Of a DNA stretch of 64,000 nt, positions 8,937 to 16,983 are shown piece by piece. Under the pieces are notes generated by a model, which saw only the letters and a list, made by a program, of their open reading frames with translations, ran no database searches and was not told the origin of the DNA. The translations under genes were made by a program, and so were the position numbers. The DNA comes from Streptomyces tirandamycinicus (GTDB lineage: Bacteria; Actinomycetota; Actinomycetes; Streptomycetales; Streptomycetaceae): contig NZ_CP029188.1 in the NCBI RefSeq assembly GCF_003097515.1, forward strand, positions 1,512,501 through 1,576,500. The letters are read 5' to 3'. Within the stretch, counting starts at the first letter, position 1; each line of letters begins with the position of its first letter.

Positions 8937-9806
8937 GTGGGGCGTGGGGATCTTTCTGACGAGCAGTGGTCGGTACTGGAGTCCTTGTTGCCTGCGGCGG
9001 GTGTGAGTCGCAGGTCGCCGGGTCGGCGGCGGCTGGTGGACGGTGTGCGGTGGCGGGTGCGGACCGGGGTTCCGTGGCGTGACCTGCCAACCGAGTACGG
9101 ACCCTGGCAGACCGTCTACGGACTGTTCCGGCGCTGGCAGCGGCAGGGCGTGTGGGTCCGGCTGCTGACGCTGCTGCAGGCAAGAGCCGACGCGGCCGGG
9201 CTGATCACTTGGGAGGTCAACATCGACTCCACAATCTGCCGGGCCCACCAGCACGCGGCCGGTGCCCGCCGTGACGGCAACAGGCAGAAGGAGCCGCCTG
9301 GCGGGCTCACCACCGAGCCGGACGACCACGGGCTGGGCAGGTCGCGAGGCGGGTTCACCACGAAGATCCATCTGGCGTGCGAGCAGGGCCAGAAGCCGCT
9401 GTCGCTGCTGGTGACCGCCGGGCAGCGGGGTGACAGCCCGCAGTTCGAGCCGGTCCTGAACGCGATCCGGGTGCCCAGGGCCGGTCAGGGCCGGCCACGG
9501 AGCCGCCCGCTGCGAGTGCGGGGCGACAAGGCGTACTCCTCCCGCGCGAATCGTGCCTACCTGCGCAGACGCGGGATCAGGTGCACGATTCCGGAGCCGG
9601 CCGACCAGGTCCGCAACCGCAAGCGCCGAGGTGCTGCCGGTGGTCGGCCGCCCGCCTTCGACTCTCAGGACTACAAGGCCCGGCACGCGGTCGAGTGCGG
9701 GATCAGCCGCCTCAAGCAGCACCGGGCGGTCGCCACCCGCTATGACAAGCTCGCGGTTCGGTTCGAGGCGGCCGTCCACGTCGCTTCGATTCATCAGTGG
9801 CTGTGA
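8937..9806 (+). CDS. IS5-family DDE transposase
   Basis: A 289-residue transposase that cuts and joins the element ends. The catalytic triad is visible: D in VNIDSTICRAHQ, D in RGDKAYSSRAN and E in VECGISRLKQHRAVATRYDK, the typical IS5-family C-terminal signature. The N-terminal LSDEQWSVLESLLP and GVPWRDLP motifs belong to the DUF4096-type DNA-binding region of the same family. GTG 8937 lies about 40 bp inside the left end. The gene is intact in a single frame with no programmed frameshift, which separates it from the two-ORF members of the family. Confidence 0.92.
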   Translation: MGRGDLSDEQWSVLESLLPAAGVSRRSPGRRRLVDGVRWRVRTGVPWRDLPTEYGPWQTVYGLFRRWQRQGVWVRLLTLLQARADAAGLITWEVNIDSTICRAHQHAAGARRDGNRQKEPPGGLTTEPDDHGLGRSRGGFTTKIHLACEQGQKPLSLLVTAGQRGDSPQFEPVLNAIRVPRAGQGRPRSRPLRVRGDKAYSSRANRAYLRRRGIRCTIPEPADQVRNRKRRGAAGGRPPAFDSQDYKARHAVECGISRLKQHRAVATRYDKLAVRFEAAVHVASIHQWL

Positions 9807-9872
9807 TCCACTCGCCGCCACGCGGGTCGTGCGATGCTGACCACCGATTCGACCAGCACATGGGGAGGGTTC

Positions 9873-10169
9873 GTGGCCGCCGACTACTACTGCGCGGACA
9901 GCGAGAACGGCGACCACGTCGACGACCCGTCCGAGGACGCCCTGTTCATGCTGATCAGCGACTTGAACGGCGCGGACAACACCTTCGTCGTCGTCCAGCC
10001 CGACGAGGACGATCCGGCTTGGTTCGCCTCCGTCGCGGTGTTGGACGAGGGCAGCTACGAGATCGTCCGGCGCGACACCCGTCAGCGCGAGCCCGACGTC
10101 ACCATCGAGACCAGCATCAACCAGATCGCGGGCGACCTCACCAAGTGGCTGGCCGCCCGCGCTACCTAA
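9873..10169 (+). CDS. IS passenger protein, Imm1-like?
   Basis: A small acidic protein of 98 residues if GTG 9873 is used (GGGGAGGG directly upstream); ATG 9834 is an alternative giving 111 residues. It is rich in D and E with a WFASVAVLDEGSYEIVRRD core, which reminds me of Imm1-like immunity proteins, but I cannot confirm the family. It starts about 65 bp after the transposase stop on the same strand. Its TAA at 10167-10169 lies in the right terminal inverted repeat, so the gene moves with the element. Roles as a transposition modulator, an immunity protein or an addiction partner are all speculative. Confidence 0.7.
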   Translation: MAADYYCADSENGDHVDDPSEDALFMLISDLNGADNTFVVVQPDEDDPAWFASVAVLDEGSYEIVRRDTRQREPDVTIETSINQIAGDLTKWLAARAT

Positions 10170-10177
10170 AACATGGC

Positions 10178-12325
10178 CTAGGCCCGGAGCGTCGGGCGGC
10201 GTGGAACGCCCGAGGCGACCGCGCGGCGGCGGGGTGCCTCCGTGCCCGTCCAGCACGTGCCGCGCCGTGCCAGCAGCCGCCGTAGCCAGAGCTCCGTGGA
10301 GACCAGGTCCGCGAGCCCGTCCAGTGGAACCGGCTCGCCCTCGGACGCCGCCCGGAGGGCCTTGCGGACAACCCGGGCCTCCACGATTCCCGCGTCGGCG
10401 AGCAGCGGGGTGTCGAACAGGTCCAGCAGGTGCGGCAGCGACATCCGCATCCCCGCCCGCGTCGCCGTGGTCGAAGCCGCCTGGGACGGCGCCCCCCACC
10501 CCGGCGGCAGGTCGTGGACGCCCGCGCCCGCGAGGACCGTGCGCAGGACGGCGGTGCGCGCGCCGGGCTGGACCCGCAGGGCCTCGGGCAGGTCGCGGGC
10601 GGCCCGTACGACCTGGTTGTCCAGGAAGGGCGAGTGCAGCCGCTGGCTGCGCACCTCCGAGGCCTGCTCCATGACGCGGTGGTCCGCGGCGTAGCGGGCG
10701 AGCGCCGCGCGGGCGCGGGCCTCACCCGGGCGCTGCACGGAGGTCGGCCGGGTCGCCGCCTCCTGGAGGCGAACCGATACTTCGGCGAGCGCCTCGCCGG
10801 TCAGCCAGCGCGCCGCGGGCCCGGGCCGGGACCAGGAGAGGGCCGCGAGGGAGGCGCCGAGCGGCCCGTTGACCGAGGGCACCCGGCGGTTGGCCTCGGG
10901 GAGCCGGGTGGCGGCCGTCTCGAGGCCCGTCCGGTAGGGGGTACGGGCCAGCCGCCGCGCCGCCCGGTAGACGGTGAGCGGCACCAGCAGTGAGCCGGCC
11001 GTGGGGGCGGAGGCGCGGGCGAGGGCGGAGACGGGGCGCAGGAGCGGCCGTCTCCGGCGGTCCATCAGCAGGTCCGCCAGGCGGGCCGGGTGGGCGTCCA
11101 GCACCTGCCGGGCGCCGTGCCCGGTGAAGTGGTCCGCGCTGCCGGACACAAGGCGCCGCCGATTGCGTTCGGCCTCGACGAGCGACGGTCCCGGTTCGTC
11201 GGTGAGTGGGCCGTCCAGGTCGGCGTAGGGCAGAGCCTCGGCGCCCGCGGCGACGACGACGTGGTGCAGCCGCGGGTTCTCGGCGATGGCCCCGGCCCGT
11301 TCCATCTCGGCCTCGCGCCCCTGCGGGGTGGCGAGGTCGTTGAAGGTGACGGCCAGCAGCCGTTCGCCGGCACCGGTGCCGTGGCCGAGGATGGTGCCCG
11401 GAACGCCGGGCAGTCCGGCGGCGAGCAGGGCGAGGGTGCCGGAGGCGCTGCCCCCGGAGAGGTCGGCGCCGATGCCGGGTGCGGGTGCGCCTCGGGCGGC
11501 CCGGCGCTCCGCCGGGCCCATGCCGGGCACCGGTCCCGGATCGGGCGGCAGGGCCCCGGGGGCGTGCCGGGGTGCGGTGAGTCGTGCGCGCACGGCGTCG
11601 ACGAGCGCGTCCCGCACGGTCTCCACCGCCCGGTCCGGGTCGAGTTGGGGTGCGGCGACGGCGAGCGAGGCGACCGGCTCGTAGCCGGTGATCTCCCGGG
11701 AGCCCTCGCGCAGGATGAGGGCGTGACCGGGAGGGATGCGCTTGACGCCGGCGTACGGGGTGGAGTCGCGCAGCGCCTCCGGGGATTCGGGGCAGGCGAG
11801 CAGGGCGGCGAGGTGCCCGATGTCGAGTTGGGCCTCGATGAGATCGGCCAGCGGCAGTGCGGCGGTCGCGTAGGCGGTGCCGTTGGCCCAGGGGGTGTAG
11901 AAGACGGGGCGTGCGCCGGCCAGGTCGCCGGTGACGGTGATGCGGCGGCCGACCTGGACGACGGCGGTGTAGCTGCCGGCCCAGGCGGTGAGATGGCGCA
12001 GGGCGCCCCCGCGCGCGGCGAAGAGGCCGACACGCAGTTCCTCGTCGCTGGCGGCACAGCAGCCCAGCACGGCGAGGCGGACGGCGGGGGTGCCTCCGCC
12101 GGGGCCGGGGGGCGGGCCGGCGGTGACGACACGGACCTCGTCCGGGCGCCAGTCGCCGACGGCCCAGAGCGGATCGGGGTCGCCCCACAGGAGTTGGGCG
12201 CCGACGGGGTGGACGGTGCGGCTGTCGTCGCCGGAGGGGGAAGGGGAAGGGGAGGGGCGGGTTCCGCCGGAGCCTGCCGTACCGAAACTTGCGGCGATAC
12301 TGCTCCACCCCACCAGCCACCGCAT
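10178..12325 (-). CDS. Asparagine synthase-like ATP-dependent amidotransferase
   Basis: A 715-residue protein with the class B asparagine synthetase layout: an N-terminal glutaminase-like half without the expected N-terminal cysteine (MRWLVGWSS), and a C-terminal ATP-pyrophosphatase half with the SGG nucleotide loop ([20 protein letters not shown]). Family members form amides by adenylating a carboxylate. Lasso-peptide cyclases share this fold, and the missing catalytic Cys2 fits a cyclase-like or ammonia-dependent role. I see no precursor peptide, leader-binding or protease gene beside it, so a lasso cluster is not supported. ATG 12325 was chosen; the frame extends upstream without a better start. 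The stop codon TAG coincides with the insertion point of the IS element but is preserved. Confidence 0.8.
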   Translation of the reverse strand: MRWLVGWSSIAASFGTAGSGGTRPSPSPSPSGDDSRTVHPVGAQLLWGDPDPLWAVGDWRPDEVRVVTAGPPPGPGGGTPAVRLAVLGCCAASDEELRVGLFAARGGALRHLTAWAGSYTAVVQVGRRITVTGDLAGARPVFYTPWANGTAYATAALPLADLIEAQLDIGHLAALLACPESPEALRDSTPYAGVKRIPPGHALILREGSREITGYEPVASLAVAAPQLDPDRAVETVRDALVDAVRARLTAPRHAPGALPPDPGPVPGMGPAERRAARGAPAPGIGADLSGGSASGTLALLAAGLPGVPGTILGHGTGAGERLLAVTFNDLATPQGREAEMERAGAIAENPRLHHVVVAAGAEALPYADLDGPLTDEPGPSLVEAERNRRRLVSGSADHFTGHGARQVLDAHPARLADLLMDRRRRPLLRPVSALARASAPTAGSLLVPLTVYRAARRLARTPYRTGLETAATRLPEANRRVPSVNGPLGASLAALSWSRPGPAARWLTGEALAEVSVRLQEAATRPTSVQRPGEARARAALARYAADHRVMEQASEVRSQRLHSPFLDNQVVRAARDLPEALRVQPGARTAVLRTVLAGAGVHDLPPGWGAPSQAASTTATRAGMRMSLPHLLDLFDTPLLADAGIVEARVVRKALRAASEGEPVPLDGLADLVSTELWLRRLLARRGTCWTGTEAPRRRAVASGVPRRPTLRA

Positions 12326-13078
12326 CGCGCCTCCACAGCCTGTGGACAACTCTTGGCACTCCGGATTCGGCACGCCCGATTCAGTACGCCTGATGCGGCA
12401 CAGCTGATTCGGCACACCCCGATGAGGACATGCTGCCATGACAGGGGCGCACCGGAGGGGCTCCGGGTCGCGTGCGCAAAAAGTGAACGCGCCCCTGGCA
12501 TTGGCCATATGGGGCCGTCCGGCGACGGAGCGTCCGCGCGTCGAACCACGGGCTCCACGGCTGGCGAAACACCGAGGAGGGAGCGGCATTCAGCCAACTT
12601 GAGGGCCACGAGGAGCGGAAGATATCGCAAGAAACGGGGCGCAGGCGCTCGGTCCGGGAGACGGCAGCCGCCTCCCGGACCGGTCCGCCGCCCGCGGGGA
12701 TTGAGGCGGCGGTGTCCCCCAGCCCATTGGATCCCTGGCCAATGGGCCGACCCACGCAGCACTCATGGAATCCCTCCGGCGACGGCCGGAGGAGAGCGCA
12801 CGGACGGGCGCACGGCCACACGCCGGGAGCACGGTCCGCACGGGGAGTCGCACCCGAACACGCAACAATCTCGCCATCCGGAACACTGCCTCTTAACGGT
12901 CGGGATGCGGCGAACTACCCTGTGTGTCACCGCTGTTCTCCTCGGGGGTGAATATTCCCGGGGGCTCGGACACCTGCTCTTGCGTCCGGCTTCCGGGGAG
13001 TTGTCCCCTTGCGGAGAGGGGCGGAGCGAACGCCGGGCGCGGATGCCCGCCGGCCGTCTGTGTGTCGAGGGGTGGCGC
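12326..13078. other. Long divergent intergenic region with repeats
   Basis: About 750 bases separate the asparagine-synthase-like gene from the TPR regulator on the opposite strand. I find no convincing gene. It contains a run of about four degenerate 14-bp repeats at 12361-12425 (CCGATTCGGCACG-like) and a perfect 8-bp inverted repeat CCCATTGG/CCAATGGG at 12723-12746. The AT-richer parts suggest promoters in both directions. Confidence 0.5.
12361..12425. repeat. Degenerate 14-bp tandem repeats upstream of asparagine-synthase-like gene
   Basis: Variants of the unit C(C/T)GATTCGGCACGC follow one another four to five times about 35-100 bp upstream of the ATG at 12325. Spacing near 14 bp and the conserved GATTCGGCAC core make this a candidate multi-site operator as well as a simple repeat. 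Confidence 0.6.
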
Positions 13079-14524
13079 ATGTCCAGGGAGCAACGCGGGC
13101 CGAACGAGAAGCTCGGCACCGTTCTCGCCCTCGCGGGAATCAGCAACGCCGGGCTCGCCCGGCGGGTCAACGACCTCGGGGCGCAGCGCGGGCTGACCCT
13201 CCGCTACGACAAGACGTCGGTGGCGCGATGGGTGTCGAAGGGCATGGTGCCGCAGGGCGCCGCGCCCCATCTCATCGCGGCGGCCATCGGGCAGAAGCTG
13301 GGCCGCCCGGTGCCGCTGCACGAGATCGGGCTGGCGGACGCCGATCCGGCGCCGGAGGTCGGGCTGGCCTTCCCACGCGACGTGGGCGAGGCGGTGAAGG
13401 CCGCGACGGAGCTGTACCGGCTGGATCTCGCGGGCCGGCGCGCGGGCGGCGGCGGGATCTGGCAGTCGCTGGCCGGTTCCTTCTCGGTGAGCGCGTACGC
13501 CACGCCCGCCTCCCGCTGGCTGATCAACCCGGCCGACTCGTCCGTCGAGCGGAGCCTGCGGAGCGCGGAGGGCGGCGAGGCGCCGGAGAGCCCGGACGAC
13601 GGGCAGGTGCGGGTGGGCCACAGCGATGTGGCCAAGCTGCGCGAGGCGGCCGAGGACGCCCGGCGCTGGGACTCCAAGTACGGCGGCGGGGACTGGCGCT
13701 CGTCGATGGTCCCGGAGTGTTTACGGGTCGACGCGGCGCCGCTGCTGCTCGCCTCGTACTCGGACGAGGTGGGCAGGGCCCTGTTCGGCGCCACGGCGGA
13801 GCTGACCCGGCTCGCCGGCTGGATGGCCTTCGACACCGGCCAGCAGGAGGCGGCCCAGCGCTACTACATCCAGGCGCTGCGGCTGTCGCGCGCCGCCGCC
13901 GACGTCCCGCTGGGCGGCTATGTGCTGGCGTCCATGTCGCTGCAGGCGACGTACCGGGGCTTCGCCGACGAGGGCGTGGACCTCGCGCAGGCGGCGGTGG
14001 AACGCAACCGCGGCCTGGCGACCGCGCGCACCATGAGCTTCTTCCGGCTGGTGGAGGCGCGGGCCCATGCCAAGGCGAGCGACGCGGCCGCCGCCGGGGC
14101 CGCCCTGAAGGCCGCGGAGAGCTGGCTGGAGCGCTCGCGGGAGGGCGACGCGGACCCGTCCTGGCTGGGGTTCTACTCGTACGACAGGTTCGCGGCGGAC
14201 GCCGCCGAGTGCTACCGGGACCTCAAGGCGCCCCGCCAGGTACGCCGCTTCACCGAGCAGGCGCTGTCCCGGCCCACGGAGGAGTACGTCCGCTCGCACG
14301 GGCTGCGCCTGGTGGTGAGCGCGGTGGCCGAACTGGAGTCCGGCAACCTGGACGCGGCCTGCGCCGCCGGCACCAGGGCGGTGGAGGTGGCGGGCCGGAT
14401 CTCCTCCGCGCGTACGACGGAGTACGTACGGGACCTGCTGCACCGGCTGGAGCCGTACGGGGACGAGCCGAGGGTGGCGGAGCTGAGGGAGCGGGCCAGA
14501 CCGCTGCTGATGGCCCCGGCGTGA
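13079..14524 (+). CDS. HTH/TPR developmental regulator, NsdA-like
   Basis: A 481-residue protein with an N-terminal helix-turn-helix-like region ([19 protein letters not shown], near residues 15-35) and a TPR-type helical repeat region over the second half ([19 protein letters not shown] and similar). This is the architecture of the Streptomyces NsdA/NsdB group, of which NsdA represses differentiation and antibiotic production; I recall the syntenic SCO4114 annotated as sporulation associated. ATG 13079 has GAGGGG upstream. Such proteins act in the cytosol, probably through protein or DNA contacts. The next gene follows on the same strand after about 120 bp. Confidence 0.75.
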   Translation: MSREQRGPNEKLGTVLALAGISNAGLARRVNDLGAQRGLTLRYDKTSVARWVSKGMVPQGAAPHLIAAAIGQKLGRPVPLHEIGLADADPAPEVGLAFPRDVGEAVKAATELYRLDLAGRRAGGGGIWQSLAGSFSVSAYATPASRWLINPADSSVERSLRSAEGGEAPESPDDGQVRVGHSDVAKLREAAEDARRWDSKYGGGDWRSSMVPECLRVDAAPLLLASYSDEVGRALFGATAELTRLAGWMAFDTGQQEAAQRYYIQALRLSRAAADVPLGGYVLASMSLQATYRGFADEGVDLAQAAVERNRGLATARTMSFFRLVEARAHAKASDAAAAGAALKAAESWLERSREGDADPSWLGFYSYDRFAADAAECYRDLKAPRQVRRFTEQALSRPTEEYVRSHGLRLVVSAVAELESGNLDAACAAGTRAVEVAGRISSARTTEYVRDLLHRLEPYGDEPRVAELRERARPLLMAPA

Positions 14525-14642
14525 GCCCCGCGCGTCCCGTGACGCGCGTCCCACCCCGTTTGGCGCGCTCGCCCGCGGGCCAGTGCATCATCGTGGGCGG
14601 GACGGTTTCCCGGGAGGGTACTGCCGGGCTGGAAGGTGTGTG

Positions 14643-15857
14643 GTGACGGCGGCCGCATTCGACTGCGACGTGCTGGTGATCGGCGGCGGGATCATCGGGC
14701 TGTCGACGGCGTATGCCCTGACGCGTGCCGCGCCCGGCACCTCCGTGGTGGTGCTGGAGAAGGAGCAGGGCCCGGCCCGCCACCAGACCGGGCGGAACAG
14801 CGGAGTGATCCACAGCGGGATCTACTACCGCCCGGGGTCCCTGAAGGCACGTTTCGCCGTGCGCGGCGCGGCGGAGACGGTGAAGTTCTGCGCCGAGTAC
14901 GGCGTCCCGCACGAGGTCACCGGCAAGCTGATCGTCGCCACCGGACGCGAGGAGCTGCCCCGGCTGCACGCGCTGGCCCAGCGGGGCAGGGAGAACGGCA
15001 TTCCCGTCCGCGAACTGGGCCCCGCCCAGATGGCGGAGTACGAGCCGGAGGTCGCCGGCGTCGCGGCGATCAGGGTCGGCACCACCGGGGTGTGCGACTT
15101 CGGGGCCGTCGCCGGGCAGCTGGCGGAGGTCTCCGCCGCCTCGGGGGCGGAGATCCGCTACGGCGAGGAGGTGCGGTCCGTCGACACCCGGCCGTGGGGT
15201 GTCGCGGTCGGCACGTCCTCCGGGCTGGTCGTCCGCGCCCGCACCCTGGTGAACTGCGCCGGTCTGCACTGCGACCGGGTGGCGGCGCTCGCCGGTGAGC
15301 GGCCGGGCATGCGGATCGTCCCCTTCCGCGGGGAGTACTACGAGCTGGCCCGCCCCGAGCTGGTGCGCGGCCTGGTGTACCCGGTGCCCGACCCGGCGTT
15401 CCCGTTCCTCGGAGTCCACCTCACCCGCGGTGTCGAAGGCGGCGTCCACGTGGGACCGAACGCCGTCCCGGCGCTGGCCCGCGAGGGCTACGGCTGGTCC
15501 ACGGTCCGTCCCGGAGAGCTCGCGGCCACACTGGCCTGGCCCGGTTCCTGGCGGATCGCCCGGCGCCACTGGCGCTACGGCGCCGGCGAGCTGCACCGCT
15601 CCCTGTCGAAGCGCGCCTTCACCGCGGCCGTGCGGCGGCTGCTGCCGGCCGTCGCGGAGGAGGATCTGCGACCGGCGGCGGCGGGGGTCCGGGCGCAGGC
15701 GGTGCTCCGCGACGGCACCCTGGTGGACGACTTCATGATCAGGGAGTCGGCCCGGGCGGTCCACGTCCTGAACGCGCCGTCACCGGCGGCGACCGCCGCG
15801 CTCCCGATCGGCCGGGAGGTGGCCCGGCGGGCGCTGGCGCACCTGGGAGGTGTGTGA
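14643..15857 (+). CDS. lhgO: L-2-hydroxyglutarate oxidase
   Basis: A 404-residue FAD protein of the DAO family. The dinucleotide-binding motif is at the N terminus (VLVIGGGIIGLSTAYAL) and the family signature HQTGRNSGVIHSGIYY follows near residue 45. The C-terminal part carries the FAD-contacting AGVRAQAV segment. It oxidises L-2-hydroxyglutarate to 2-oxoglutarate and passes electrons on at the membrane. GTG 14643 has GGAAGG upstream. The stop overlaps a GTG in the trmB frame at 15854, although trmB probably starts later. The length is normal for the family. Confidence 0.88.
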   Translation: MTAAAFDCDVLVIGGGIIGLSTAYALTRAAPGTSVVVLEKEQGPARHQTGRNSGVIHSGIYYRPGSLKARFAVRGAAETVKFCAEYGVPHEVTGKLIVATGREELPRLHALAQRGRENGIPVRELGPAQMAEYEPEVAGVAAIRVGTTGVCDFGAVAGQLAEVSAASGAEIRYGEEVRSVDTRPWGVAVGTSSGLVVRARTLVNCAGLHCDRVAALAGERPGMRIVPFRGEYYELARPELVRGLVYPVPDPAFPFLGVHLTRGVEGGVHVGPNAVPALAREGYGWSTVRPGELAATLAWPGSWRIARRHWRYGAGELHRSLSKRAFTAAVRRLLPAVAEEDLRPAAAGVRAQAVLRDGTLVDDFMIRESARAVHVLNAPSPAATAALPIGREVARRALAHLGGV

Positions 15858-15890
15858 CACGTGCCGTCCCCGGCCGGCGCCCGCCGCCGT

Positions 15891-15907
15891 ACAATCGGGG
15901 CATTGTG
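15891..15907 (+). promoter_or_regulatory. Possible leaderless promoter of trmB
   Basis: TACAAT at 15891-15896 is a good -10 hexamer placed 8 nt before GTG 15905, the spacing expected for leaderless transcripts, which are common in actinomycetes. No convincing -35 is visible. It favours the GTG 15905 start. Confidence 0.4.
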
Positions 15908-16753
15908 TCTGAGTTCGAGAACGCCATCGCCGCGGTCCCGCACGGGGACGCCCCTCGCGACGTCGCCACCCTCGCGGTCCCGGACGGGGACGCCCCGCGC
16001 AGGGCCGCCACCGCCCGGCCCGGGGGCGCTCCGCGGTTTCCCGACGGCCCCGCCGCCGATCCCGCGGGCGCGCACCACGAGCGGCGGATCCGCAGCTTCC
16101 AGCCGCGCCGGAGCCGGGTGACGGCCGGGCAGGCCGCCGCACTGCGGCGTCTCTGGCCGGTCTGGGGGCTGGACATCGACGGGCTGCGCACACTGGACCT
16201 GGACGCGATGTTCGGCGGACTGCCGGTCGTCCTGGAGATCGGCTTCGGCATGGGCGAGGCGACCGCGCAGATGGCCGCGGCCGACCCGGGCACCGGCATC
16301 CTCGCCGTGGACGTCCACACCCCCGGCCAGGGCAATCTGCTGGCGCTCGCGGAGCGGGCGGGCCTGGACAACGTACGGGTGGCCAACGGCGACGCCATCA
16401 TCCTGCTCCGCGAGATGCTGCCGCCGGCCGCGCTCGACGGCGTGCGGGTGTACTTCCCGGACCCCTGGCCCAAGAAGCGCCACCACAAGCGGCGGCTGAT
16501 CCAGCCCGAGTTCCTCACCCTGGCGGCGAGCCGGCTGAAGCCGGGCGCGCTCCTGCACTGCGCGACCGACTGGGAGCCCTACGCCGAGCAGATGCTCGAG
16601 GTGCTGACCGGCCATCCGGACTTCGAGAACACCCAGACCGGCGGCGGCTACGCGCCCCGGCCGGCCTTCCGACCGCTGACCCGCTTCGAGGGCCAGGGCC
16701 TCGACAAGGGCCATGTGGTGCACGACCTCCTCTTCCGGCGCCGGAGCGGGTGA
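15905..16753 (+). CDS. trmB: tRNA (guanine-N7)-methyltransferase
   Basis: TrmB methylates G46 in the variable loop of many tRNAs with S-adenosylmethionine. The SAM-binding motif LEIGFGMGEATAQMA, the DVHTPGQGNLL segment and the signature YFPDPWPKKRHHKRR are all present. The product is 282 residues from GTG 15905 (VSEFENAI). The N terminus carries a disordered stretch with an internal duplication, AVPHGDAPR then AVPDGDAPR, coded by a tandem repeat of about 42 bp at 15932-16015; the enzyme core starts near residue 60. It is the last gene of the lhgO-trmB pair and is followed by a repeat that includes its own 3' end. Confidence 0.92.
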   Translation: MSEFENAIAAVPHGDAPRDVATLAVPDGDAPRRAATARPGGAPRFPDGPAADPAGAHHERRIRSFQPRRSRVTAGQAAALRRLWPVWGLDIDGLRTLDLDAMFGGLPVVLEIGFGMGEATAQMAAADPGTGILAVDVHTPGQGNLLALAERAGLDNVRVANGDAIILLREMLPPAALDGVRVYFPDPWPKKRHHKRRLIQPEFLTLAASRLKPGALLHCATDWEPYAEQMLEVLTGHPDFENTQTGGGYAPRPAFRPLTRFEGQGLDKGHVVHDLLFRRRSG

Positions 16754-16945
16754 ACCCGGAGGCGCGTGCGCCCTCAGGGCACCAGGGCGATGAACCGGCA
16801 GACGCGGTGCACCCGACGCCCCGGGACGGGTGACGGCAAGAGCGTGACGCACCCCACGGCACCGGAGCGGGTGACCCCGGAGGCACGTGCGCCCGACGCA
16901 CCGGGACGGGTGACGGCGAGGGCGTGATGCACCCGACGGCACCAG
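16737..16945. repeat. Degenerate direct repeat at trmB 3' end
   Basis: The stretch CCGGAGCGGGTGA...CCCGGAGGC beginning at the last codons of trmB recurs at about 16861, and the phrase CCGGGACGGGTGACGG occurs in both copies (near 16819 and 16899), each followed by GCGTGACGCACCC or GCGTGATGCACCC. The two units are about 80-120 bp, differing by indels. No gene is present. Confidence 0.65.
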
Positions 16946-16983
16946 CGCCGTCGCGCGTTGTCCGTGCCTCTCGTTAGGGTCGT

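Larger units (their letters stand above)
8883..10178 (+). mobile_element. IS5-family insertion sequence with passenger gene
   Basis: The element is bounded by imperfect 15-bp inverted repeats: left GGGCGTGTTTTAGGT (8883-8897), right complement GGCCATGTTTTAGGT (10178-10164), 13 of 15 matching. TA duplications flank it at 8881-8882 and 10179-10180, inside a CTAG target, as usual for the IS427 group. The 1,296-bp element carries a full DDE transposase gene and a second small gene whose stop codon lies in the right terminal repeat. Nothing looks broken, so it may be active. Confidence 0.9.

Noticed and set aside
10178..12589. N-terminal extension of the asparagine-synthase-like protein to 803 residues
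   Set aside because: The extra 88 codons run through repeat DNA, have no ribosome site and no conserved pattern. ATG 12325 starts at the fold boundary.
10178..13078. Lasso-peptide biosynthetic cluster
   Set aside because: Only a cyclase-like enzyme is present. I found no plausible precursor with a core ring acid, no PqqD-like leader-binding protein and no transglutaminase-like protease.
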